Source: CAZGRP01 sp964527995
GTDB lineage: Bacteria; Zhuqueibacterota; Zhuqueibacteria; Oceanimicrobiales; CAZGRP01
Assembly (NCBI GenBank): GCA_964527995.1
Contig: CAZGRP010000016.1
Span: 7,589 to 71,588 of the forward strand
Direction of reading: 5' to 3'
DNA: 64,000 nucleotides
The position numbers were made by a program, and so were the translations under genes. The notes beneath the pieces are model-generated. The model was not told the origin of the DNA. It was given only the letters and a program-made list of their open reading frames with translations, and searched no databases. Numbering within the stretch: the stretch's first letter is position 1; the number at the start of each line of letters is the position of its first letter. Positions 52,104 to 59,806 of this stretch are shown here, piece after piece.

Positions 52104-52213
52104 CCTGAGCCAGGAATTCAAAACGGACCGGTTTGGACTGCCATGATGTTGCCAGAAGCATTCGGTCCAACATCCCCTTGCTGGTCCTGCTGCTGTCGTG
52201 GCCTGGGCAGGCG

Positions 52214-52452
52214 TTTGTTGGCCGCTACCGCGGGTGCATTTTGGAAGAACCTCCGAAGCGGGCTTCAACCTCGTTGTTTGGACCCTTCCACCGTTTGCCG
52301 TCCTGCTGGCCGGCTGTGTCGTGGTCAAATTCTTCCACCGCCAGCGGGCCATCATAGAGAAGGAAACGGACAAATCCTCGAAACCGCTGCCGCCTGACCA
52401 GCAGCGCCTTGCGGATCGCGTGGAAGACGAACCGCAGGAGTGGGATGGATAG
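52214..52452 (+). pseudogene. Frameshifted CcmH-like C-terminal fragment
   Basis: One frame reads FVGRYRGCILEEPPK (52214-52258) and the next frame GFNLVVWTLPPFAVLLAG (from 52261), followed by a basic, coiled tail to TAG 52450-52452. Joined, FVxRYxxxILxxPPKRGFNLxxWxLP is the CcmH/CcmL signature: the loop before the membrane helix of the thiol-redox subunit for c-type cytochrome haem ligation. A single missing base between 52258 and 52261 explains the break. The N-terminal CxxC domain is not seen, so only the C-terminal part remains. Confidence 0.5.
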
Positions 52453-52610
52453 GGACGTCGCCGGGAGTTCAGCGCGCCTCGCAACTGAGGTCGGTATGCC
52501 CCTGGTGAGCACAATGCACGCACGGGGGTGCGGCATGTGGATACGCGCTACATACGCGAACAAGGCACCAACCTTCGACACTGCCGACTTTATCGACGAA
52601 GGTCGCAAAG

Positions 52611-52637
52611 AAGCCTCGCCTGGCCGGCGGGGCTTTT
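52611..52637 (+). terminator. Intrinsic terminator upstream of the hydrogenase operon
   Basis: AAGCCTCGCC (52611-52620), loop TGGCC, GGCGGGGCTT (52626-52635) with one T-G pair, then TT. The T run is short, so strength is moderate. It would insulate the operon from upstream transcription. Confidence 0.5.
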
Positions 52638-52760
52638 GCGTTTCGGGTTGTGGCAAAAGACGCCCAAATCTTGCCATGTACTCGGTCGCTGTAGAAATTC
52701 TCACCACTGCCGTTGAGATTTTCAACGCAATTCCCTTTTCCTTGAAAAACTGTTTCTTAG

Positions 52761-52788
52761 CCCCTCTCCGCGGAGGACGGGGGGTTGT
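52761..52788. repeat. REP-like palindrome (CCCCTCTCCGCGGAGG...)
   Basis: The core CTCCGCGGAG (52766-52775) is a perfect 10-base palindrome set in CCCCTCTCCGCGGAGGACGGGG followed by a G run. It has the same style as the 546-563 element (C-rich arm, palindrome, G-rich arm). Confidence 0.5.
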
Positions 52789-52903
52789 GGCTGACGAATT
52801 TCTCAACACCACTCTGTCGCATTCCGTCGCGCGACTCTACGCATGAGCGCGCAGACGGCGTTGTTCGGCGTTGAATTTCCGGCAGTTAGCTCTTTGACAA
52901 TTC

Positions 52904-52920
52904 TGTCTCGAAACGGGACA
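52904..52920. promoter_or_regulatory. Near-perfect palindrome abutting the sigma-54 promoter
   Basis: TGTCTCGAAACGGGACA: arms TGTCTCG and CGGGACA around AAA, with one mismatch. It lies 5 bases upstream of the -24 motif, so a bound protein would touch the polymerase site. It is a candidate operator, for a repressor or for the NtrC-type activator encoded at 61995. Confidence 0.45.
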
Positions 52921-52925
52921 CTTTT

Positions 52926-52940
52926 TGGCCCGTCACTTGC
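52926..52940 (+). promoter_or_regulatory. Sigma-54 (-24/-12) promoter of the hydrogenase operon
   Basis: TGGCCCGTCACTTGC matches TGGCACG-N4-TTGC with only A to C at the fifth base; GG (52927-52928) and GC (52939-52940) are exactly 10 bases apart. Transcription would start near 52952, giving a leader of about 39 bases to ATG 52991. A sigma-54 activator and its putative kinase are encoded in the same operon. Confidence 0.75.
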
Positions 52941-52990
52941 CGGTACGACTAGCAGGGAAAGAAGTAGGGGCAAAGACTGGAGGTGGCATC

Positions 52991-53707
52991 ATGGTCGCGC
53001 TATTTGTGGTGGTGACGGTCCTGGTGTTCCTGACCATCGACTACTTTGTGCAACGCGCCGAGGTGCGCCGAGCAGCGCAGGCCGCCGGCGTGTCGCATTC
53101 GGCCCTCACCCTGGTTGTGGAGCCGCAGCCGTTCTGGGTGCACACGTCGATTCCGGTGGCGCGTCTTCCTCGCGGCGTGTTTTTTCACCCCGGCCACACT
53201 TGGGTACAGCTCGAGCCGAGCGGAGAATTGCTTGTTGGCTGCGGCACGCTGCCGATCACGGTGCTTGGGGATTTGGACGAGGTGAACGTGTGGCCGGCCG
53301 GCAGCGAAGTCCGCGAGGGCGATCCGGTCATCACTCTGCGGCATGGTGAGCGAGCCATCACCTTGCCGGCACCGGTCGACGGCGTGATCGAGGAGGTCAA
53401 CACCAGGGTACAGGAGGAGCCAGAGCGACTGCGGCACGACCCGTTCATGCAAGGGTGGCTTTGCCGCATGTCGCCCAAACGCCTGGCTCCGGGGTTGAAA
53501 AAGATGTTCGTCGGCGAGGAAATGCTCGCCTGGATGCGCCAGGAGATGCGGCGTCTGCGCGATTTCCTGGCATCGCTGTCCGACCATGGCGCACTGGCCG
53601 GCGCCACCCTACAGGATGGCGGTCTGCCTATCGACGGGCTCGCACAGCGGGTCGATGACCGCACTTGGGCCCGCTTCGTGGACGAGTTCTTCGGGCCCGA
53701 GGCGTAA
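52991..53707 (+). CDS. Membrane-anchored GcvH-like protein without lipoyl Lys (1)
   Basis: 238 residues from ATG 52991 (GGAGGTGG upstream). An N-terminal helix (VALFVVVTVLVFLTIDYFV) anchors a GcvH/biotinyl-lipoyl-like barrel (about 65-160): FFHPGHTWVQLEPSGELLVGCG, LGDLDEVNVWPAGSEVREGDPVITL, PAPVDGVIEEVN and QGWLCRMSP match H-protein strands in order. The lipoylated Lys of ESVKA is replaced: the residue aligned is Glu120 in RHGERA. It cannot be lipoylated there, so it is probably a structural or docking subunit of the hydrogenase complex. It is the first gene after the sigma-54 promoter. Confidence 0.75.
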   Translation: MVALFVVVTVLVFLTIDYFVQRAEVRRAAQAAGVSHSALTLVVEPQPFWVHTSIPVARLPRGVFFHPGHTWVQLEPSGELLVGCGTLPITVLGDLDEVNVWPAGSEVREGDPVITLRHGERAITLPAPVDGVIEEVNTRVQEEPERLRHDPFMQGWLCRMSPKRLAPGLKKMFVGEEMLAWMRQEMRRLRDFLASLSDHGALAGATLQDGGLPIDGLAQRVDDRTWARFVDEFFGPEA

Positions 53708-53780
53708 GGGACTCCTGGCGGCGGGCAGTGCCTTCTGTATGTTCGACACAGAGGAATGGATTCATCTCTTGGAGCCAGCG

Positions 53781-54593
53781 ATGAAGGCCGCCATCTTGAC
53801 CGATCTGACGAAATGCGTTGGCTGCGAGGCATGCGTTTGGGCCTGCAAAGAGATCAACGAACTGCCGCGCGATGACGGCGCCCGTAAACTGTCGGCAACC
53901 ACGTGGACCGTTGTCGAGGAGCACAACGGCGTCTTCGTCCGTCATCAATGCATGCACTGCGTGGACCCGGCCTGCGCCTCCGTTTGCCCGGTCGCCGCCT
54001 TGCAGAAAACGCCCGAGGGCGCGGTGATCTACGATGAGACACGCTGCATCGGCTGCCGGTACTGCATGGTGGGCTGTCCTTTTGGCATCCCGAAGTATGA
54101 ATGGGACAGTCCATTGCCGCGGGTGCAAAAGTGCATCCTATGCTTCGAAAAACGGCTGAAGGAGGGTCGCCAGCCGGCTTGCACCGAGGCATGCCCGACC
54201 AAGGCCACGGTTTTTGGAGACCGTGACGAGCTCGTCCGGGAAGCGCAGCGCCGCATCCGGGCGCATCCTGATCGCTACGTTGACCACATATACGGTCTCC
54301 ACGAGGCCGGCGGCACGTCTGTGCTCTACATCTCCGGCGTGCCCTTCGAGGCGCTCGGCTTCAAGGTCACGCTTCGTGACGATCCCTATCCACGCCTGAC
54401 GTGGGAGATTCTGTCCAAGCTGCCCAACGTGGTCGGCGTCGGGGGCGTGCTCATGTTCGGCATCTGGTGGGTTGTCAACCGGCGTGAAACCATGGATAGG
54501 GTGCGCCGGGGTGAGCTGTCCCTGGAAGAGGCGTTTGGCGAGAAGGCAGTCGGCGATCGCCCCGCAGTCGAGGACAACTCCGATCTCTCCTGA
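53781..54593 (+). CDS. hybA: HybA-like 4Fe-4S ferredoxin subunit of hydrogenase
   Basis: 270 residues from ATG 53781 (GGAG six bases upstream). Four Fe-S Cys sets are visible: CVGCEACVWAC (from Cys12), CMHCVDPACASVCPV, CIGCRYCMVGCPFG and CILCFEKRLKEGRQPACTEACPT. A C-terminal helix (VVGVGGVLMFGIWWVV) anchors it to the membrane, as in HybA and related DMSO-reductase-type ferredoxins. There is no TAT signal at the N terminus, unlike Escherichia coli HybA, so the cellular side is uncertain. It would pass electrons between HybO and the HybB membrane subunit. Confidence 0.88.
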   Translation: MKAAILTDLTKCVGCEACVWACKEINELPRDDGARKLSATTWTVVEEHNGVFVRHQCMHCVDPACASVCPVAALQKTPEGAVIYDETRCIGCRYCMVGCPFGIPKYEWDSPLPRVQKCILCFEKRLKEGRQPACTEACPTKATVFGDRDELVREAQRRIRAHPDRYVDHIYGLHEAGGTSVLYISGVPFEALGFKVTLRDDPYPRLTWEILSKLPNVVGVGGVLMFGIWWVVNRRETMDRVRRGELSLEEAFGEKAVGDRPAVEDNSDLS

Positions 54594-54663
54594 CGGGGCT
54601 GAGTTCACAACAGAGATGGCCGCCTCATTTTGGTGATCCTGGCAACGACAAAGGACAACAGCC

Positions 54664-56247
54664 ATGAACCATCGGTTGCTCGGAAAGCTGACGTTCTGGA
54701 AGGGGCTTTTCTGGGTCATCCTCGCGGCGGGGCTCTACGCGACGGTCATACGCTTCGCACGCGGTCTGGGGGCGGCCACGCATCTAAACGACAGTTTCCC
54801 GTGGGGATTGTGGATCGGTTTCGACGTGCTGGTCGGTGTTGGCCTGGCCGCCGGGGGGTTCGTGATCGCGGCCACCGTGCACATCTTTCGCATGGAAAAG
54901 TACGAGCCCATCGCTCGTCCGACGGTCCTCACGGCGTTCCTGGGCTACCTGCTAGTGATCGTGGCTTTATTGTTCGACCTCGGGCGCCCGTACCGGATCT
55001 GGCATCCGCTGGTGATGTGGAATCCGCACTCGGTGATGTTTGAAGTAGCCTGGTGTGTGATGCTGTACACTTCAGTGCTGGCGCTTGAGTTCAGCCCGTT
55101 ACTCTTTGAGCGGCTCAGATTGCAGAGGCCGCTGCGCGTGATCCGCAGCATCTACGTTCCATTGGTGATCATCGGCGTGCTACTCTCCACCATGCACCAG
55201 TCATCCCTTGGCACCCTCTACGTCATTGCCCCCGACAGGCTCCATGGCCTGTGGTACTCGCCGCTCCTTCCGGTTTTCTTCTTCATAACGGCCATCGCCG
55301 CGGGTCTGGCGATGACGATCTTCGAATCCTTCATGAGCTTCCGCGCCTTTGGCAAGCGCCTGGAGGCGGACCTGCTGGAAGGCTTGGGTCGAGTAATTGT
55401 CGTGGTGCTGGCCGTGTACGCGGTGTGGAAGCTGGAGGATCTCGCCAGTCGTGGTAACTTCGGGCTGATCTTCCGGGTTACTCCTGAGAGTGTGCTGTTT
55501 TGGGGAGAAATGGGCCTCGGCGTCGTTCTGCCGATGATCTTGTTCGCGCTGCCAAAGGTTCGCCAGAACGAGCACGGCCTGTTTTTCGCCGCCATGTTGA
55601 CCATCATGGGGTTCATCCTCAATCGATTGAACGTGGCCATTACTGGTATGGCGGCTTCGTCCGGCGTCTCCTATTTCCCATCGTGGATGGAGTTCGCCGT
55701 CACCATGACCATTGTCGCTCTCGGCTTCCTGCTTTTCGCCCTGGCCGTGAAGTATCTGCCTGTCTTCCCGCCGGGGGAGCTGGAAGCGGTGCGCCGACCC
55801 GAAGTTGCCGTGCGGCGCGCTCGCCCGGCGTTCCACGGCGGCGTACTGCTCGCTCTCTGGGGACTGCTCTTTGTCGGCATCGTCGTCGTGGGCTTCAGCC
55901 TCGAGAGGGACAACCACAAGAAGGGTGAAGGACAGCAGCTCGGGGCCACAGAAGTGTTAAAGGCCACCTCCGCCGAGCACCTGGAACTGCCTGCGGCGTA
56001 CACCTTCCCGACCGCAGCAGGCAGTCCTGGGCCCGTGACCTTCAGCCACGAGAGCCACATCGATTCGCAGGAGCCGAGCTGCGCCACCTGCCACGCCACT
56101 CTCTTCCGGCTCATTGAGCCGGGCAGGCCGGTGCAGGGTGAGATGACCATGGATCGGATGTACAAGGGCGACCTCTGCGGCGCCTGCCACAACGCGGAGC
56201 TCGCCTTCGACGTTCAAGATGACTGTAGCAGTTGCCATCAGGAATGA
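54664..56247 (+). CDS. hybB: HybB/NrfD-type membrane subunit fused to a triheme cytochrome c domain
   Basis: 527 residues. Residues 1-370 are a polytopic NrfD/HybB protein (SFPWGLWIGFDVLVGVGLAAGGFV, LDLGRPYRIWHPLVMWNPHSVMFEVAW and MHQSSLGTLYVIAP are conserved). After a further helix (about 393-412) a periplasmic tail carries FSHESH (His462, His465) and three haem c sites: CATCH (473-477), CGACH (505-509) and CSSCH (521-525). Classical HybB has about 390 residues and no haem c. The domain is like the cytochrome c7/c3 type and could pass electrons to soluble cytochromes instead of, or besides, quinone. Confidence 0.85.
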   Translation: MNHRLLGKLTFWKGLFWVILAAGLYATVIRFARGLGAATHLNDSFPWGLWIGFDVLVGVGLAAGGFVIAATVHIFRMEKYEPIARPTVLTAFLGYLLVIVALLFDLGRPYRIWHPLVMWNPHSVMFEVAWCVMLYTSVLALEFSPLLFERLRLQRPLRVIRSIYVPLVIIGVLLSTMHQSSLGTLYVIAPDRLHGLWYSPLLPVFFFITAIAAGLAMTIFESFMSFRAFGKRLEADLLEGLGRVIVVVLAVYAVWKLEDLASRGNFGLIFRVTPESVLFWGEMGLGVVLPMILFALPKVRQNEHGLFFAAMLTIMGFILNRLNVAITGMAASSGVSYFPSWMEFAVTMTIVALGFLLFALAVKYLPVFPPGELEAVRRPEVAVRRARPAFHGGVLLALWGLLFVGIVVVGFSLERDNHKKGEGQQLGATEVLKATSAEHLELPAAYTFPTAAGSPGPVTFSHESHIDSQEPSCATCHATLFRLIEPGRPVQGEMTMDRMYKGDLCGACHNAELAFDVQDDCSSCHQE

Positions 56248-56264
56248 ATCCGGGAGGGTGAGGG

Positions 56265-57014
56265 ATGAAGCCCCCGGAAAAGAACTCGCGAAACCAGCGC
56301 CTCCTGCCCGATGGCGCCCTGCGGTGCGTCTGGATGACGGCCGGGCTGGTGGCCTACAAGTTGTGCGATCGTGACTTCGAATGCGAACACTGTCGGTTTG
56401 ATGGCGTGATGCGCGGTCGAAGGGTTGATGAATCTGCGGAGGAAGCGCCGGTGCCGAAGGATGCGGCAGAGTTGGAATTCCGCAGCGACCGGCAGTACCA
56501 TCCAGCACACACATGGGCCAAGACGCTGGAAGGGGGTCGTCTGCGCATCGGCATCGATTCCTTCGCCGCTAAACTGATCGATCGCACGATCTCTGCCATC
56601 CTGCCGCCATCGGGAGCAGTGGTGCATCACGGCCGGATTGGGTGTTGGCTCCTCGACGATTTGGGCCCGCTGCCTCTGAAGATGCCCGTCAGCGGGAGGG
56701 TGCTGTGCGGCAATGAGCGGCTGCGCAGCTACCCCTCTCTTGCCGCTGAGTCACCCTACGATGAGGGCTGGCTGATGGAAATCGTCCCGGAGGACGCGGC
56801 ACAGGAGATGGCGTTCCTGCTGTCGGCAGACGAGATGCGGCGTCGGTCGCAAGCCGACCTGGCGCGTTTCCGTCGCCTCGCCGCGGCATACCTGCGCCGC
56901 GGCACCCAGGTCGTCGGCCTGACGCGGGCGGACGGTGGCGAGTGCCTGGCTGCCCTGCGCGACATGCTGGGCGCGCCGCGCCACCGTCGCCTGGTGATGC
57001 ACTTCTTGGATTGA
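56265..57014 (+). CDS. GcvH-like protein with N-terminal Cys-cluster, no lipoyl Lys (2)
   Basis: 249 residues from ATG 56265 (GGGAGGGTGAGGG upstream). The N terminus CVWMTAGLVAYKLCDRDFECEHC has Cys21, Cys34, Cys40 and Cys43, a probable metal site that I associate with signalling and H-protein-like proteins of deltaproteobacteria. The H-protein-like barrel (about 70-165) shows YHPAHTWAKTLEGGRLRIGIDSFAAKLID, MPVSGRVLCGN and YDEGWLMEIVPED. At the lipoyl-Lys position it has Leu133 (CWLLDDLG). It is soluble, unlike the membrane-anchored GcvH-like protein at the operon start. Confidence 0.75.
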   Translation: MKPPEKNSRNQRLLPDGALRCVWMTAGLVAYKLCDRDFECEHCRFDGVMRGRRVDESAEEAPVPKDAAELEFRSDRQYHPAHTWAKTLEGGRLRIGIDSFAAKLIDRTISAILPPSGAVVHHGRIGCWLLDDLGPLPLKMPVSGRVLCGNERLRSYPSLAAESPYDEGWLMEIVPEDAAQEMAFLLSADEMRRRSQADLARFRRLAAAYLRRGTQVVGLTRADGGECLAALRDMLGAPRHRRLVMHFLD

Positions 57015-57047
57015 GAAGGAACGAAGATAGCCGTCCAGAGTGCACCC

Positions 57048-58715
57048 ATGCCAGATCGTGAAGACCAGGTGATAACCGGAAGAAGCCTGGGAGAGCTCTA
57101 CCACAGCCTCGGCTTGCGGCTCTTTCTCTGGCTGTTTGGCCTCATGATCCTGGTGTTCGCGGGGTATGCCTACGTGACCATACGCGGGACTTCACGACAC
57201 TGGAGACAGATGCTGTATCAGGGCGCAAACCGCACAAGCGAGTTAATCAAACGTGCCACTCACTATGGCATGCTCCTCAACCGCAAGGATGACGTGCACC
57301 ACATCATTCGTATGATCGCCGAAGGACCAGGCGTCGTCGGCATCCGCATCTACGATAAGCGGGGCACCATCATCTTTTCTGCCGATTCCAGCGAGATCGG
57401 CCAGCGTGTCGACCTGCGAGCGGAGGCGTGCATCATTTGCCACGACACGGCGGTGCCGCTCCAATCCGTTCCGACCCTAAACCGAGTCCGGGTGTATCGT
57501 GGGCCGGAGGGGGAACGGACCTTCGGCCTCATCAACCCCATCGAGAACCAGCCGGAGTGCGCCAACGCTGCCTGCCATGCCCATCCACCGGACCAGACCA
57601 TCCTCGGCGTTCTCGACGTGAAGATGTCCATGGCGTACGCTGACAACAGCCTGCGCGCGACGGAGCGCCAGATGCTCATTGCCACCCTACTGATGGCGTT
57701 GATCATTGGCGCCGCCTCGGCAATCTTCATCTATCGCGTGGTTCGCGTTCCCGTGAAGCGGTTGATCGAAGGCACACACCGCATCGCCCGCGGCGATCTG
57801 GAAACCCGGATCGATATCGAGGCCAAGGACGAGATCGGGGAACTGGCCGCTGCGTTCAACCGGATGACCGAAGACCTCCGTCGAGCGCGGCAAGAGATCA
57901 CCGAATGGTCGCAGAAGCTGGAACAGAAGGTGGTGGAGAAAACCGAGGAGCTGAGCCGGGCCCAGAGGCAGATCATTCACATGGAGAAAATGGCCTCGCT
58001 TGGGAAGCTCGCGGCCACCGTGGCGCACGAGCTCAACAACCCTCTCGCGGGCATCCTTACCTATGCGAAGCTGATCGCCCGCGAGCTGGATTCCAGTGAA
58101 CTCACGCCGGAAGAACGTAAAGAGCTGGCCCGCTACCTCACCCTCATCCAGAAGGAGTCGAGTCGATGCGGCGCTATCGTCCGCAACCTGCTGCTCTTCG
58201 CGCGCCGTTCGGGTGCGGAATTCGCCCTTCACCATCTTAACCAGATCATCGAGCGTGCGCTGATGCTCGTCCGGCATCACCTCGAAATGGTCGGGATCCG
58301 GCTTGAGGAGCATCTGCTCGCGGGGGACGACCAGATCGTCTGCGACGCCGACCAGATGCAGCAGGCATTGATAGCCTTGCTGGTGAACGCAGTCGAGGCC
58401 ATGCCGGATGGCGGCACGCTAACGGTCAAGGCGCATGAGGTGGATCACCAGATCGAAATTGAAGTCTCCGACACGGGAGTCGGCGTCCCGGCCGAGGCGC
58501 TGCCCCACATCTTTGAGCCGTTTTTCTCGACCAAGGAGGAAGGCAACGGGGTCGGTCTCGGCCTTGCAGTGGTGTACGGCATCGTTCAGCGGCATGGTGG
58601 CGCCATCGAGGTGGATTCGGAACCCGGAAAAGGGTCGACCTTTCGACTGCGGTTGCCGCGCAGGCCAGAGCAGACGGCGATGGGTGCAAAGAGGGACTTG
58701 AGGACGGCGAGTTGA
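57048..58715 (+). CDS. Sensor histidine kinase with periplasmic haem c motifs
   Basis: 555 residues: TM1 (about 22-44), a periplasmic domain (45-207) with CIICH (Cys128-His132, CXXCH) and CANAACH (Cys171-His177, CX4CH), TM2 (208-230), HAMP (about 232-284), a coiled segment, HisKA with VAHELNNPLAGIL (His327) and HATPase_c with LLVNAVEAMPDGG, DTGVGVPAE and GVGLGLAVVYGIV. The class matches kinases that pair with NtrC-type regulators. The motifs suggest a covalent-haem sensor of redox state or gas. A matching activator gene lies at 61995, beyond the hydrogenase genes. Confidence 0.88.
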   Translation: MPDREDQVITGRSLGELYHSLGLRLFLWLFGLMILVFAGYAYVTIRGTSRHWRQMLYQGANRTSELIKRATHYGMLLNRKDDVHHIIRMIAEGPGVVGIRIYDKRGTIIFSADSSEIGQRVDLRAEACIICHDTAVPLQSVPTLNRVRVYRGPEGERTFGLINPIENQPECANAACHAHPPDQTILGVLDVKMSMAYADNSLRATERQMLIATLLMALIIGAASAIFIYRVVRVPVKRLIEGTHRIARGDLETRIDIEAKDEIGELAAAFNRMTEDLRRARQEITEWSQKLEQKVVEKTEELSRAQRQIIHMEKMASLGKLAATVAHELNNPLAGILTYAKLIARELDSSELTPEERKELARYLTLIQKESSRCGAIVRNLLLFARRSGAEFALHHLNQIIERALMLVRHHLEMVGIRLEEHLLAGDDQIVCDADQMQQALIALLVNAVEAMPDGGTLTVKAHEVDHQIEIEVSDTGVGVPAEALPHIFEPFFSTKEEGNGVGLGLAVVYGIVQRHGGAIEVDSEPGKGSTFRLRLPRRPEQTAMGAKRDLRTAS

Positions 58716-58821
58716 GCAGTACGACGGGGGCCTGTACTCGAACTGAGCGGGTGACCGGAGTGGCCGACGGGCCGAGGAAAACGACAGGGAGTATTGTGTA
58801 ACAAGTGAGGTCAATTGTCCT

Positions 58822-59793
58822 ATGGAAGCAACATATCCTGACACCGACCTCGATCTTGCACTTCGTGCAAGAGGAGTAACACGGCGCGACTTCATGAAAT
58901 TCTGTTCCCAAATCGCCCTCCTTTTGGGTTTCGCGCCGATGTTTGGACCTCGAATAGCGAAAGCTATCGGGTCCGGGGGACCTTTCGGAAAATCCAGACG
59001 TCCATCTGTTCTTTGGTTGAACCTCCAGGGCTGCACAGGTTGCACCGAATCCTTCGCAAGGGCGGACCATCCATCCGTTGCACAGGCCGTTCTCGAGCTT
59101 ATCTCATTGGACTACCATGAAACCCTCATGGCAGCGGCAGGGAAACAGGCGGAGGACGCCTGGAAGACCGCGATGACGGAAAACCGCGGCAAGTATGTTT
59201 TGGTGGTCGAAGGTTCTGTCCCTACTGCCGAAGGAGGAATTTATTGCACCATCGCAGGGAAAACGGGGATGGACGTTGTCCAGGAGATGGCGGCAGACGC
59301 CGCCTTCGTCCTCGCTGTGGGTTCCTGTGCCTACTTTGGGGGGCTTCCGTCCGCCCATCCTGACCCCACACAAGCCAAAGGGGTCGATCACATCGTACCG
59401 AAGAATAAGGTGATCAATCTTCCCGGATGCCCGCCGATCGGAGACGTTGTCATGGCCACGGTGGTCCATTTTCTTCTCTTCGGTAGGCCGCCATCTGTGG
59501 ACTCCGATCGGAGACCGCTCTTCGCCTACGGCAAGGCTGTCCATGACCAGTGCGAACGAAGGGCCTGCTACGAGGCCGGGGATATGGCGGCAGAATTCGG
59601 CAACAAAGAGTACCGAGAAGGATATTGCCTCTGGGCGCTGGGTTGTAAGGGGCCCGTGACAAGCAACGCCTGTCCTGTGATTCGCTGGAATATGGGTACG
59701 GCCTGGTGCGTTGGCTCTGGTCATCCCTGCGTGGGTTGTAGCGAACGTGATTTCTGGGACAAGCTTACACCCATCTATACCACGAGTGGGTGA
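58822..59793 (+). CDS. hybO: [NiFe] hydrogenase small subunit (HybO-like)
   Basis: 323 residues. A TAT signal (VTRRDFMKFCSQIALLLGF, about 19-40) sends the folded enzyme across the membrane. Fe-S Cys: LQGCTGCTESF (Cys71, Cys74), GSCAYFGG, LPGCPPIGD, then CERRACYEAGDM, YCLWALGCKGP, CPVIRWN and GHPCVGCSERDFWD. The first set is the standard CTGCTE form without the extra Cys of oxygen-tolerant enzymes, so it resembles oxygen-sensitive Hyd-2. No C-terminal membrane helix is present; anchoring would come from HybA/HybB. Only a weak RBS precedes ATG 58822. Confidence 0.95.
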   Translation: MEATYPDTDLDLALRARGVTRRDFMKFCSQIALLLGFAPMFGPRIAKAIGSGGPFGKSRRPSVLWLNLQGCTGCTESFARADHPSVAQAVLELISLDYHETLMAAAGKQAEDAWKTAMTENRGKYVLVVEGSVPTAEGGIYCTIAGKTGMDVVQEMAADAAFVLAVGSCAYFGGLPSAHPDPTQAKGVDHIVPKNKVINLPGCPPIGDVVMATVVHFLLFGRPPSVDSDRRPLFAYGKAVHDQCERRACYEAGDMAAEFGNKEYREGYCLWALGCKGPVTSNACPVIRWNMGTAWCVGSGHPCVGCSERDFWDKLTPIYTTSG

Positions 59794-59806
59794 AGGTGGT
59801 GACATT

